A stretch of DNA of 35,995 nucleotides from an uncultured Lachnobacterium sp. (GCA_900546625.1 URDU01000029.1:1-35995), one strand, 5' to 3'; counted from the stretch's first letter, positions 16,434 to 25,525 are shown. Notes: generated by a model from the sequence alone, not told the origin. Program-made: numbers and translations.

Positions 16434-17831
16434 TTACAGCACATCGCTTCCATCAGGAATCTTTGAGATAATAGTTCGGTTAATCCTGATTAAGAATAAT
16501 GTCGAAACAGTAAAGGATATAACCTCTGCTATCGGGAAAGCCCACCATACTGCGTGGAGTCCACCAAGCTTTGAAAGGATGTAAGCTGCCGGAATTAAAA
16601 CCACAAGCTGACGCATGATTGATACGATCATAGAAAAGACAGCCTTTCCCAAAGCCTGGAATACTGTGCCGACGATAATACAAAACCATGCGATGAGGAA
16701 ATGCACACCGATTATTCTGAGCGCCGGAACTCCGATTTTGAGCATATCGTCAGAGGCGCTGAACATTCCAAGAAGCACCTGTGGTATGAACTCAAAGCAG
16801 GCAAAGCCAACGAAGAGCAGGCAGAATGCTGTTATCAGGCTGACCTTTATTGTCTTAACCATACGCTTCCTGTTCTGTGCACCGTAGTTGAAGGCAATGA
16901 TAGGTGTGATTCCGTTGTTCAGTCCGAATACAGGCATAAAGAAGAAGCTCTGCAGCTTGAAATAAACACCGAAAACCGCAGCGGCAGTCGATGAAAAGCC
17001 GATAAGTATTCTGTTCATGGCATATGTCATTACTGAGCCTATAGACTGCATGATGATCGATGGAATACCGATAGCATAAATGGTTCCCATGATTTTGAAA
17101 TCAGGGCTGTAGCCCTTGAAGCTCAGCTTGATCTCATGATTGAATTTGTGGTTGCAGGCAAAAGCAACAACAGCTGCCACGCACTGACCAACAACGGTTG
17201 CCACAGCGGCACCGGTAGCGCCGAGCTTAGGGAAGCCAAGCAGTCCAAAGATCATGATAGGATCCAGAACGATATTTGTGATGGCACCACAAAGCTGTGA
17301 GGTCATGCTGAAAATAGTTCTTCCTGTCGAGGTAAGTACCCTCTCAAAATAGATTTCGGCAAAAATACCAAATGAAAAAATCATAACAGTACTCAGGTAG
17401 CTCACACCCATATCCATGATTTCGACATCAGCATTTCCAATCTGACTCATGTAAAAAGGCTTTACGATTGTAAGTCCGAGAATCAGAAATATTACGTAGC
17501 TGAATGCATATAGTACGGCACCGTTGATGCCGATTTTGTTGGCCTCGTCGTATTTATGGGCGCCGAGAGACTTTGACAGCAGCGCGTTTACACCTACACC
17601 TGTACCGGTTGCGACAGCGATGATGAGTGTCTGCAAAGGGAAGGCAAGTGAAACTGCTGTGAGTGCGTTTTCGGACAGCTTTGCAACGAAAATACTGTCC
17701 ACGATGTTGTATAGAGCCTGTACGAGCATGGAAATCATCATAGGCAAAGACATGTTAAATACAAGCTTGCCGATAGGCATGGTTCCCATCTTGTTCTCTG
17801 TTACAGGGGCTGAATTTGTTTCCTGACTCAT
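16434..17831 (-). CDS. MATE family efflux transporter
   Basis: This 465-residue protein with about 12 membrane helices is a second MATE exporter, of the NorM/MepA-like branch. The first helix region MGTMPIGKLVFNMSLPMMISMLVQALYNIVDSIFV is diagnostic for this branch, as are GVGVNALLSKSLGAH and NNGITPIIAFNYGAQ of the second repeat. GGAGG lies close before the ATG. It differs from the MATE at 590 in sequence and neighbours. Divergent from the MarR gene at 18188, it could be regulated by it, since MarR proteins often control adjacent pumps; this is inference. Confidence 0.94.
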   Translation of the reverse strand: MSQETNSAPVTENKMGTMPIGKLVFNMSLPMMISMLVQALYNIVDSIFVAKLSENALTAVSLAFPLQTLIIAVATGTGVGVNALLSKSLGAHKYDEANKIGINGAVLYAFSYVIFLILGLTIVKPFYMSQIGNADVEIMDMGVSYLSTVMIFSFGIFAEIYFERVLTSTGRTIFSMTSQLCGAITNIVLDPIMIFGLLGFPKLGATGAAVATVVGQCVAAVVAFACNHKFNHEIKLSFKGYSPDFKIMGTIYAIGIPSIIMQSIGSVMTYAMNRILIGFSSTAAAVFGVYFKLQSFFFMPVFGLNNGITPIIAFNYGAQNRKRMVKTIKVSLITAFCLLFVGFACFEFIPQVLLGMFSASDDMLKIGVPALRIIGVHFLIAWFCIIVGTVFQALGKAVFSMIVSIMRQLVVLIPAAYILSKLGGLHAVWWAFPIAEVISFTVSTLFLIRINRTIISKIPDGSDVL

Positions 17832-17868
17832 AATTCCTCCTATTGTAAATGATTGTTAATTTAAAACT

Positions 17869-17887
17869 CCTATATTATATATGTAGG
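17869..17887 (-). promoter_or_regulatory. -10 region and palindrome of the MATE gene
   Basis: On the minus strand TATAAT (17874-17879) lies inside a 19-base imperfect palindrome with CCTA/TAGG ends. No good -35 is seen. The overlap suggests an operator. Confidence 0.4.
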
Positions 17888-17912
17888 AAGCTTTAGTTAT
17901 TAAAATTAAAAT

Positions 17913-17932
17913 CACCGGTAGATTAGCCGGTG
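17913..17932. other. Short GC-rich hairpin in the divergent gap
   Basis: CACCGG and CCGGTG form a six-pair stem with an eight-base loop in otherwise AT-rich DNA. There is no strong T-run, so a terminator is only possible. The remaining gap 17933-18085 shows no gene. Confidence 0.35.
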
Positions 17933-18085
17933 TTTAAAATGTGCAACAAAGCGCCAATTACATATATTACCATGACCGCAGAATACTTTCAAGGTGTTCG
18001 TAAAAATGTTAAATCATATCATAATAGTTAATGGAAAAATGCCTCAAAAAGTATAGCATTGCCGGATATAAATGACAATAAGCGC

Positions 18086-18136
18086 TTGACAAAATGACAC
18101 AGGGATATATAATTAGTTCAAAATTGAATAATTCAA
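18086..18136 (+). promoter_or_regulatory. Promoter and MarR-type operator
   Basis: TTGACA (18086-18091) and TATAAT (18108-18113) are perfect hexamers with a 16-base spacer. Directly downstream three alternating half-sites follow, TTCAA-AA-TTGAA-TAA-TTCAA (18117-18136). They would lie at the start of transcription, consistent with autorepression by the MarR-family protein encoded next. Confidence 0.7.
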
Positions 18137-18187
18137 AAATGTAAAACATAGTATCAAAATACCAATAGGAAAGAAGGAATATCACAT

Positions 18188-18628
18188 ATGAAATTTAACT
18201 TTGAGTTTGCAGAGAAAATTTCGCGAACCTACAGTGATGAGTGCAGACCGCTGTGCCATGAACTAAAGCTCCCACAGACAGCATTTGATATACTCATGTT
18301 TCTGGCAAATAATCCGGAATATAAGACGGCAAGGGATATAGTAGAAATAAGAAAAATCAAGGCAAATCTTGTGTCTGTAAATGTTGACAAGCTTGTGAAT
18401 GAGGGCTATCTGGAGAGAAAACCTGTAGAAAATGATAGGAGGAAGACGGAGCTTGTCTGTACAAAAAAGGCCGGGACTGTCATTGAAAGAGGAAGGCGTA
18501 TACAGCAGCAGTTTACAGCAAATCTGTTTGCAGGGATAGATGAGGAGCAGAAAAAGCAGCTGACGATTGTTATGGAACAGCTTGAGAATAATATGGATGA
18601 AATAATCAGGAGGAAATCACACAAATGA
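18188..18628 (+). CDS. MarR family transcriptional regulator
   Basis: This 146-residue protein has the MarR winged helix-turn-helix: TAFDILMFLANNPEYKTARD, a recognition helix ANLVSVNVDKLVNEGYLERK, and the wing motif ENDRRKTEL that carries the family's conserved Asp-Arg. A terminal helix supplies dimer contacts. AAGGA lies nine bases before the ATG. Its stop codon overlaps the start of the TauE/SafE gene (ATGA), so the two form an operon. It probably binds the repeated TTCAA half-sites in its own promoter. The inducer is unknown. Confidence 0.93.
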   Translation: MKFNFEFAEKISRTYSDECRPLCHELKLPQTAFDILMFLANNPEYKTARDIVEIRKIKANLVSVNVDKLVNEGYLERKPVENDRRKTELVCTKKAGTVIERGRRIQQQFTANLFAGIDEEQKKQLTIVMEQLENNMDEIIRRKSHK

Positions 18629-19401
18629 GCACATTAATAACTATAATAGTAACATTTTTTGCCGGTATGGGCGCAGGCCTTGGAACCGGCTTTGCGGGAC
18701 TAAGCGCAGCAGCAGTAATAAGCCCTATGCTCATTACATTTTTGGGAATGGACCCGTATATGGCAGTGGGAATAGCCCTGTCGTCTGATGTACTTGCCAG
18801 CGCAGTGTCAGCCTATACATATGGAAAGAACAAGAACCTTGATGTAAAAAACGGGCTCATAATGATGGTCATGGTTTTATGCTTCACGGTTGTCGGAAGC
18901 TATGTATCAAGCCTTGTGCCGTCAGCAACAATGGGCAGCTTTTCGGTATTTATGACATTTTTACTCGGAATCAAGTTTATAGTCCGTCCTGTTATGACAA
19001 CAAAGGAGGCCATGCAGGGAGTTTCAGCAAAAAAGAGAGCTGTCCAGTCAATCATCTGCGGTGTGCTTATCGGATTTATCTGTGGCTTCATAGGTGCGGG
19101 AGGCGGTATGATGATGCTCCTCATCCTCACATCAGTGCTTGGCTATGAGCTTAAGACTGCAGTCGGAACGAGCGTATTTATCATGGCATTTACAGCCTTT
19201 ACAGGAGCTGCCTCGCACTTTGCCATCGGTGGAAAGCCGGACTGGTTTGTGATGCTTTTATGTATTGCATTTACACTCCTTTGGGCGAGAATTGCAGCGG
19301 TCTTTGCAAACAAGGCATCCGCAAAAACCTTAAACCGTGCCACAGGTATTGTGCTTGTAATACTTGGCATCGTGGTATTTGCATTTTCACTTCTGAGCTG
19401 A
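18625..19401 (+). CDS. TauE/SafE family permease
   Basis: This 258-residue membrane protein has about eight hydrophobic segments in two repeats. FFAGMGAGLGTGFAGLSAAAV and GVLIGFICGFIGAGGGMMML are the glycine-rich repeat starts typical of TauE/SafE (formerly DUF81). Family members are linked to export or import of sulfite, sulfonates or other organic anions. AGGAGG lies within the end of the MarR gene, and the coding regions overlap by four bases. The specific substrate is not evident. Confidence 0.92.
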   Translation: MSTLITIIVTFFAGMGAGLGTGFAGLSAAAVISPMLITFLGMDPYMAVGIALSSDVLASAVSAYTYGKNKNLDVKNGLIMMVMVLCFTVVGSYVSSLVPSATMGSFSVFMTFLLGIKFIVRPVMTTKEAMQGVSAKKRAVQSIICGVLIGFICGFIGAGGGMMMLLILTSVLGYELKTAVGTSVFIMAFTAFTGAASHFAIGGKPDWFVMLLCIAFTLLWARIAAVFANKASAKTLNRATGIVLVILGIVVFAFSLLS

Positions 19402-19421
19402 TTTTTCTTGAATATATAACT

Positions 19422-19684
19422 GTAAGCCCCGGCTGCCCGACCGGCACACACAGCTTCCCCACGTGCTACGCTGCACTGCTAAGATACTGTACGAAATTAT
19501 GTTTGAAGGGTTTCTATGCCTGACGAAACCGTCGAAACGCGCCGTCCGTGGCGCGGTTCTCCTCGCCCCTGCGTCCATGCAGGAGCGTTTCTGTGCTTCA
19601 TGGCATAATTTCTACATTATCTAAGTAGCTTCGTTATTCGCACGCGGGAAAGCTGTGTGTGTCGGTCGGGCAGCCGGGGCTTAC
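19422..19684. repeat. 263-bp foldback element with 35-bp terminal inverted repeats
   Basis: Arms 19422-19456 and 19650-19684 are complementary at 34 of 35 positions. They begin GTAAGCCCCGGCTGCCCGAC and are GC-rich in AT-rich surroundings. Inside, GAAATTATG (19493-19501) pairs with CATAATTTC (19604-19612) on the same axis. The tip splits into two hairpins with six-base loops, at 19539-19554 (GCGCC/GGCGC) and 19568-19583 (CCTGC/GCAGG). It contains no supported ORF and no obvious target duplication. It fits a non-autonomous mobile element or a structured RNA. It starts 20 bases after the TauE gene, so it could also act as its terminator. Confidence 0.85.
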
Positions 19685-19842
19685 ATCATTACATAAAACA
19701 AGATAAAAATCATCATACGTATTTTGAGGGAATTACGAAAAAAGGCCCACATTTTGTGCAAAAACACATATTTGACGGGAAATATGCTTAAAAAACTATT
19801 AAGTATACAATATTGCGTCTTTGGAAAAAAAGTACTATATTA

Positions 19843-19859
19843 AATTCATCAGATGAATT
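19843..19859. promoter_or_regulatory. Palindrome upstream of the chemoreceptor gene
   Basis: AATTCATC-A-GATGAATT is a perfect 17-base palindrome, flanked by an outer inverted pair GTACTA (19832-19837) and TAGTAC (19871-19876). It lies 45 bases before the ATG and could be an operator or leader hairpin. No confident promoter was found in 19685-19842. Confidence 0.5.
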
Positions 19860-19904
19860 AACATTTAGGGTAGTACAAATAATATAGGAAGGAAGTAACA
19901 AACT

Positions 19905-21617
19905 ATGTCTTCGAAAAAAAGTGTGATGAAAGAAAAATTGGAAAACATGCATTTGGGTGAAAGGATTAACTATGGCTACAAAATGGTTATTACCATGATG
20001 CTTATTTCGGGACTGCTTTCGATTGCGGTCATTGGTGTGTTGTTTTTCAATATGTTAAACTATGTAAACAAGGTAAATGCAGCCGACCAGGCGGTTAAGG
20101 TATGCAGAATAAATGTAACTGCAGCGGCAAGAAATGTAAGAGAGATGGCACTTAATCCTGACGAGTCTACATATGAAAGCTATGAGCATGGCGCAAAAGA
20201 AAAGCTCGAGGATGTTGACGTACAGTTAAAAACAATAAAAAGAACAGGTGTCGTTCCTGAGAACCAGTATAATGAATATTCAAAGGCTCTTTCTGACTGG
20301 GCAAATACCGGATACTCAATCATGGATAAGATTAAAGCCGGACAGAAGGATGAGGCTGTTGATCAGATTATCAATGAGTGTACACCAAAGTTAAATAAAA
20401 CTGTTGAGCTTGCAAAGGAACTCGGTAAGCTGACTGACGAAAGAAGCCATCAGGCAGTTGTAAGTACATACGTATGTGCTGCAGTCGGACTCATAGTCAT
20501 AATTGTCTGTCTGACATGTGCATGGCAGTTGACAAAGAGAACAGGGAAGATCGTGCTTGATACAATCCTTGAACCGTTACATGCAATCGAGGATGTGGCA
20601 AAGGAGCTGACAGAAGGAAATCTTCACAGCGCACTTGAGTACCGTTCAGAGGATGAAATCGGTAGATTGGCACACAGTATGAGAAAGTCTATCCGTATTC
20701 TCGGCTCATATGTGGATGATATAGACAGGGCGATGAAGCTCTTTGCGGAGGGACATTTTGATGTACAGCCTGAAGTAGAGTGGAAGGGCGATTTTGTAGG
20801 TATTTTACATTCGTTTATGGAATTTGAAAAAAGTATGGCAGTCACCATAAAAGGAATCCAGAATGTATCAAGCGAGGTTTCAGGTGCAGCAGAGCAGGTA
20901 GCTGCAAGCTCAAATGACCTTGCAGACGGTGCAACAAATCAGGCTGCAGTTGTAGAGGAGCTGACAGCGACAGTTGCGGGAGTTTCAGAGCAGGTAGAGC
21001 AGAATTCAGAGAGTGCAAAGAAAATCAGCGGAAGAGTGGATGAGCTTGGAGAGGCAATTTGGGAAAGCAACGGAAAGATGCAGGAGATGGTTACATCTAT
21101 GCATGAAATCAACGAAGCTTCTAAACAGATTGACCAGATTATATCAACCATTAATGAGATTGCATCACAGACAAACCTGCTTGCATTAAATGCTTCTATT
21201 GAGGCAGCAAGAGCAGGGGAGGCAGGAAAAGGCTTTGCGGTTGTGGCAAATCAGGTAAATATGCTTGCCGATCAAAGTGCACAGGCTGCAAAGGAATCAG
21301 CTGCGCTTATAGAGACATCTGTGCAAGCTGTTGAAAAAGGCATGAATATTGCAGAGCAGACAGCCTCACAGCTTGAAGAAGTAGCAGAGAACTCTAAGGT
21401 GATTACAAAAGAGGTGATTAATATAGCTGAGACACTGGAGACACAGACCAGTGAGATCAAGCAGATTAACGAAGGAATTGAGCAGATCAATGATGTTGTA
21501 CAGACCAATTCAGCAACATCACAGGAGTGTGCGGCAGCCAGCCAGCAGATGAGCAGTGAGTCTGAAAATCTGAGTGAAATGATAGCAAAATTCAAAATCT
21601 CAGACATTGAAGAGTAA
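19905..21617 (+). CDS. Methyl-accepting chemotaxis protein
   Basis: This 570-residue chemoreceptor has a short cytoplasmic N-terminus, a first membrane helix at about 27-51, and an extracellular four-helix-bundle domain to about 186. The second membrane helix lies near 187-208, followed by a HAMP domain ([18 protein letters not shown]). A long coiled-coil signalling domain follows, with the hairpin tip [20 protein letters not shown] near residues 416-436, which contacts CheA and CheW. No C-terminal CheR-docking pentapeptide is seen. The ligand is unknown. The c-di-GMP phosphodiesterase gene starts 21 bases downstream, so the receptor probably belongs to the same transcript. Confidence 0.96.
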   Translation: MSSKKSVMKEKLENMHLGERINYGYKMVITMMLISGLLSIAVIGVLFFNMLNYVNKVNAADQAVKVCRINVTAAARNVREMALNPDESTYESYEHGAKEKLEDVDVQLKTIKRTGVVPENQYNEYSKALSDWANTGYSIMDKIKAGQKDEAVDQIINECTPKLNKTVELAKELGKLTDERSHQAVVSTYVCAAVGLIVIIVCLTCAWQLTKRTGKIVLDTILEPLHAIEDVAKELTEGNLHSALEYRSEDEIGRLAHSMRKSIRILGSYVDDIDRAMKLFAEGHFDVQPEVEWKGDFVGILHSFMEFEKSMAVTIKGIQNVSSEVSGAAEQVAASSNDLADGATNQAAVVEELTATVAGVSEQVEQNSESAKKISGRVDELGEAIWESNGKMQEMVTSMHEINEASKQIDQIISTINEIASQTNLLALNASIEAARAGEAGKGFAVVANQVNMLADQSAQAAKESAALIETSVQAVEKGMNIAEQTASQLEEVAENSKVITKEVINIAETLETQTSEIKQINEGIEQINDVVQTNSATSQECAAASQQMSSESENLSEMIAKFKISDIEE

Positions 21618-21638
21618 CATAATAGAAGGTGAATTTTA

Positions 21639-23318
21639 ATGATGGCTTTTGATGCATATAAAATACTTGACGAGATAGAAACAGGAAGTCTGATTGACCT
21701 AATTGCACCTTGTATGGATGACTATCTATATATCATAGACTTGAAGAATGATACACTGAGAACATCACAGTCGGCAGCAGAGCGGTTTATGCTTCCGGAT
21801 AAGTTTGTGAATAATGCAATAGCGCACCTGCGCAAGCTGGTTTATGAGAGAGACCGTAAGCTGTTAGAAAATCACAAGCATAAAATATATGATGGAAACG
21901 AAAAAAAGTACAATCTGCTCTGCCGTCTGATGAACAGGAAGAATCTCCCGGTATGGATTAACTGCAGAGGAGAGGTTATCAGTGATGATGAGGGTAGACC
22001 TCATTATATTATCGGCTGCATGAACGAGACAGGAACCAGGCAGAGAGCTGACAATATCAGTGGGCTGTTGGGCGAAAAGGAGATGGCAGCGTATCTCTAT
22101 TCACAGCCCAAAGAGAAGCTGTCAGGCTATTTCATTCAGTTTGGAATTGATGATTTTGGGACAATCAATAATGTTCAGGGACAGATATATGGCAACTACA
22201 TACTCAAAAGAGTGGCAGAATGCATAGCAGAATGTCTCTCAAGCGGTCAGAGAATATATCATCTGGTAGCTGACCAGTATATGCTTGTGGATATGCTTAG
22301 CAAATCACAGGATGATGTGGTGCAGCTGTTCAACAGGATAGGTGAAAAGATTGATGAGTTTATAGTAGATGAAAACTATAAATCAATCTTTTCGGTTTCT
22401 GCCGGAGTGACCGATATATCTACACTGGCAGAGGGCGCGGAAGAGTGCAGGAAAAAGTCGGACTTTTCTTTGAAAAGTGCAAAAAAAAGAGGCAGAGGAA
22501 GCATATATTTCTTTGATGATGAGGATTATAAGGCGTCATTGCGCAAAAATACCATCCTGAGTGCGCTTCGCAGCGCAATTGTAAATGATTTTGAAGGCTT
22601 TGAGGTATATTATCAGCCTATCTTAGATAGCAATGGTGACCGGATAATCGGTGCAGAGGCACTTTTACGGTTTTTCATGCATTCGGATGAGGGCGATGAA
22701 ATGATTTCTCCGGTTGAGTTTATTCCTTTACTGGAGGAGAGCAGGCTTATCATTCCGGTTGGAGAGTTTGTATTGAATGAGGCAGCAAAAATGTGCCGTG
22801 AAATGCAGCAGTATATTGCTGATTTCAGGGTAAATATCAATGTATCATATATACAGATTGTGTGTGGAAGGATGGCAAATAAAATTCTCTCAGCTATCGA
22901 AGCAAACCATCTGAGACCGGAATCTGTCTGTATCGAAATGACAGAGAGTGGATTCATGGATATGACACCATGTTTTTGCAGGTTTAGAAAAAGACTTGAG
23001 GAGAATAAAATCCAGTTTATAATCGATGATTTCGGAACCGGTTACTCAAATCTCCGCTATATCAGTGAAATGAACCCGGACTATGTAAAGATAGACAAGG
23101 ATTTTACGGCAAGAGCGATGAGCAGTGAAAAGGACTATGAGCTGTTCAGAAAAATTATAGAGATGGTTCACAGTGTAAATGTAAAAATCTGCATTGAAGG
23201 AATTGAGAAGGAAGAGTGGGCTTACGCAATGAAAGAAATCCATGTAGATTATATGCAGGGATATCTGTATGGCAGACCATGCTCAAAAGGCGTGTTTTTA
23301 AAGGAATATAATGAATGA
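21639..23318 (+). CDS. c-di-GMP phosphodiesterase: PAS-like, degenerate GGDEF, EAL
   Basis: This 559-residue soluble protein has three parts. Residues about 20-135 look PAS-like (YLYIIDLKNDTLRTS ... YIIGCMNE). Residues about 150-300 are a GGDEF domain whose signature is replaced by VADQY at 210-214, so it should not make c-di-GMP and may only bind GTP. The EAL domain carries the catalytic set: EALLRF (EAL at 340-342), NINVSY, EMTESGF, DDFGTGYSNLRY with Asp463 and Asp464, VKIDKDF, EGIE and MQGYLYGRP. It should therefore hydrolyse c-di-GMP to pGpG. The stop overlaps the start of the next gene by four bases. Confidence 0.93.
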   Translation: MMAFDAYKILDEIETGSLIDLIAPCMDDYLYIIDLKNDTLRTSQSAAERFMLPDKFVNNAIAHLRKLVYERDRKLLENHKHKIYDGNEKKYNLLCRLMNRKNLPVWINCRGEVISDDEGRPHYIIGCMNETGTRQRADNISGLLGEKEMAAYLYSQPKEKLSGYFIQFGIDDFGTINNVQGQIYGNYILKRVAECIAECLSSGQRIYHLVADQYMLVDMLSKSQDDVVQLFNRIGEKIDEFIVDENYKSIFSVSAGVTDISTLAEGAEECRKKSDFSLKSAKKRGRGSIYFFDDEDYKASLRKNTILSALRSAIVNDFEGFEVYYQPILDSNGDRIIGAEALLRFFMHSDEGDEMISPVEFIPLLEESRLIIPVGEFVLNEAAKMCREMQQYIADFRVNINVSYIQIVCGRMANKILSAIEANHLRPESVCIEMTESGFMDMTPCFCRFRKRLEENKIQFIIDDFGTGYSNLRYISEMNPDYVKIDKDFTARAMSSEKDYELFRKIIEMVHSVNVKICIEGIEKEEWAYAMKEIHVDYMQGYLYGRPCSKGVFLKEYNE

Positions 23319-24730
23319 AAACAGTTATTAAATACGAACTGACTATTAACAAAGCTATAAGGTCAGCACTCAGCTATGGCACACCTGATGAACAGCTTAA
23401 TGAGTTTATCAGTTATCTGGGCAGGCATATAGGCGCAGACAGAATATATATTTTTGAGGACTGTCCTGAGAAAAATATTACGATTAATACATACGAATGG
23501 TGCGCTGAGGGTGTTAATCCTGAGATTGATAATCTGCAGAGCGTGCCGATGGAGCTTATAGGATGGTGGTATGATCTCTTTGATCAGGAAAAAAATGTCA
23601 TAATAGATGACATGGAGGATATAAAGGAAACACATCCGGAATCGTATGAGCTGCTCAGTGGACAGAATATACACAGGCTCGTTGTTGCTCCATTCAGATA
23701 TGAGGATGGAATAAGGGGCTTTTTTGGCGTGGATAATCCGCCTGATACCGACAGTATTGGTCTTACACTGTTTCTGGATATGATGTCCACTCTGATCATT
23801 TCGATGATTAAAATACGTGATACACACAACAAAACAAACCGCATGGCAAGATTTATGGGATATGTTGCATTTGCGCAGATTTACATGTTTATTCATTACA
23901 TCAACGTTCAGACACATCGATATGAGGTGATTAAAAATGCTGATAATGGATTTGAGGACACTACAGATGGCAGCTTTGAAATACATATAAAAAAGCTGTT
24001 AAAAAATTGTTGCGCAAATGAATATCTGTCGAAGGAGCTTGCATTCGCGGATATAGATACTGTAGAGGAAAGGCTAGACGGAAGGGCATCGATAGTCAGT
24101 GAATTTTACGGAACAGCATTTGGCTGGTGCCGTGGCAGATTTATACCGGTCGATTACGACAATGAAGGCAGATTGCTTCATGTCATCTACTGTATAGAGA
24201 GTATTGACGAGCAGAAGGAAAGAGAAAACAGTCTCTTAAGCATGGCACAGACAGACCTTATGACAGGAATTTATAATCGTGGACATGGGGAAAGCCTTAT
24301 AGAACAATCCTTGCATAATAAGGTAAAGGGCATGATGTGTATTATCGACTGCGATAAATTTAAGTCAATCAACGATACCTATGGACATTCAGTGGGAGAT
24401 GATGTGATTATTGCAATCGCCCATACACTGCAGAATGTCTGCAGAAAAAATGATATTATCATGCGTCTTGGCGGTGATGAGTTTGCTATGTATTTTCCGG
24501 GAGTTACAGACAAAAAGAATGCCAATGAAATATTTGAAAGAATATTTAAACGTACAGAAAAGCTAAACATCAAGGCACTGGGCGACAGGAGAATAACACT
24601 AAGCCTTGGTGCCTGCTTCTACGACGGAATAGCAGATATCAGCTATGATTCACTTTATTGCAAAGCGGATGAGGCAATGTATAAAAGTAAGAAAAATAAA
24701 GGCTTTTGTGCCACAATATATGAGCCGTAA
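23315..24730 (+). CDS. GAF-GGDEF diguanylate cyclase
   Basis: This 471-residue cytosolic protein starts with a GAF-type domain (residues about 15-160: GADRIYIFEDC ... LVVAPFRYEDGIRGFFGVDN), then a PAS-like segment (about 180-300, ending IYCIESIDEQKERE), then a GGDEF domain. MAQTDLMTGIYNRGHGE opens the cyclase, DCDKFKSINDTYGH gives the metal site and RLGGDEF the signature at 386-390. The RKND before it fits the inhibitory RxxD site, so product feedback is expected. Its ATG overlaps the TGA of the EAL gene. The pair thus encodes a writer and an eraser of c-di-GMP in fixed ratio. Confidence 0.93.
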   Translation: MKTVIKYELTINKAIRSALSYGTPDEQLNEFISYLGRHIGADRIYIFEDCPEKNITINTYEWCAEGVNPEIDNLQSVPMELIGWWYDLFDQEKNVIIDDMEDIKETHPESYELLSGQNIHRLVVAPFRYEDGIRGFFGVDNPPDTDSIGLTLFLDMMSTLIISMIKIRDTHNKTNRMARFMGYVAFAQIYMFIHYINVQTHRYEVIKNADNGFEDTTDGSFEIHIKKLLKNCCANEYLSKELAFADIDTVEERLDGRASIVSEFYGTAFGWCRGRFIPVDYDNEGRLLHVIYCIESIDEQKERENSLLSMAQTDLMTGIYNRGHGESLIEQSLHNKVKGMMCIIDCDKFKSINDTYGHSVGDDVIIAIAHTLQNVCRKNDIIMRLGGDEFAMYFPGVTDKKNANEIFERIFKRTEKLNIKALGDRRITLSLGACFYDGIADISYDSLYCKADEAMYKSKKNKGFCATIYEP

Positions 24731-24737
24731 AGTACTG

Positions 24738-24761
24738 CCGGTCACATCACAGTGTGACCGG
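24738..24761. repeat. Dispersed palindrome, copy 3, between convergent genes
   Basis: CCGGTCACA (24738-24746) and TGTGACCGG (24753-24761) form a perfect nine-pair stem with a six-base loop. There is no T-run. It lies between the ends of the GGDEF gene and the FCD regulator and may help end transcription on both strands. Confidence 0.65.
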
Positions 24762-24778
24762 AGATAACCGGACAGTCA

Positions 24779-25459
24779 TTAATTTATGGATTTAATATAC
24801 TTTCGGTTGTAGATCAGATGCAGATACATCGCATCGTGGGCACGGACGGCATCGTGGGCTGCAATTGCATCTGCAATTTCACGATGAGTTTCGATGGCTT
24901 CATCCCGCAGGGTGAATTCTGCAGACTCACTGATCAGAGGAATTGAACTGTTGATGATAGGAACCAGCTTTGGAACAACTGTATTTTTGCTGCTTAAGGC
25001 AATAGCAGTATGAAATGTTATATCCTTTTCAGTGTGATTTTTATTTGCAAGAAGGAGCTTTTCGGTATTTTCACATGCAGTAAGTATGTTTTTGATATCT
25101 GTCTCATCTGCACGGATAGCGGCCATGGCAGCTATGGATGGCTCGATTAAAAATCTGATTTCCATCAGATCTTTAATCATCTTCTGCTTATCTTCAACAA
25201 AGGTCAGGCCGAGGGGATCATCAATCATCCCGGGAGTGGCGGAAACATATGAGCCGGAGCCCTGACGTATGGTGATTACATTACGAGAGACGAGTGCCCG
25301 CATGGCTTCACGCAGAGAGCTTCTTCCCACATTCAGCTGTTCACACATTACGGTTTCGTTCGGAAGCTTGTCACCCGGCTGCAGGTTTTCCTCCAGTATG
25401 TATTTGATAATTCTATCTGCAATCCTTTGTGAAAGAGTCTGTTCTTTGGAATTTTGCAT
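24779..25459 (-). CDS. GntR family regulator, FCD (FadR-like) subfamily
   Basis: This 226-residue regulator has an N-terminal winged helix-turn-helix (LSQRIADRIIKYILEENLQPG, LPNETVMCEQLNVGRSSLRE, ALVSRNVITIRQGSGSYV). An all-helical FCD domain follows (DLMEIRFLIEPSIAAMAA, then FHTAIALSS and ETHREIADAIAAHDA), whose His and Asp residues commonly bind a metal and an organic-acid ligand. No obvious target genes lie beside it; it is convergent with the c-di-GMP operon. Translation starts at the ATG after an unusual run of eight G. The palindrome at 25486-25502 is a likely self-binding site. Confidence 0.92.
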   Translation of the reverse strand: MQNSKEQTLSQRIADRIIKYILEENLQPGDKLPNETVMCEQLNVGRSSLREAMRALVSRNVITIRQGSGSYVSATPGMIDDPLGLTFVEDKQKMIKDLMEIRFLIEPSIAAMAAIRADETDIKNILTACENTEKLLLANKNHTEKDITFHTAIALSSKNTVVPKLVPIINSSIPLISESAEFTLRDEAIETHREIADAIAAHDAVRAHDAMYLHLIYNRKYIKSIN

Positions 25460-25467
25460 GTGATTTG

Positions 25468-25475
25468 CCCCCCCC
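25468..25475 (-). promoter_or_regulatory. Eight-G tract at the ribosome site of the FCD regulator
   Basis: On the minus strand AAGGGGGGGG ends eight bases before the ATG. It is the only purine-rich ribosome-site candidate. Its homopolymer nature makes slippage possible, which would change spacing rather than reading frame. Confidence 0.5.
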
Positions 25476-25485
25476 TTATTTGTTT

Positions 25486-25502
25486 AACCATATTTTATGG
25501 TT
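25486..25502. promoter_or_regulatory. Probable FCD regulator operator
   Basis: AACCATA-TTT-TATGGTT is a 17-base palindrome with seven-base arms, 27 bases upstream of the regulator's start codon. Its position fits autoregulation. Confidence 0.5.
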
Positions 25503-25525
25503 TTGGTGCCTGGAATAATTGCCCG

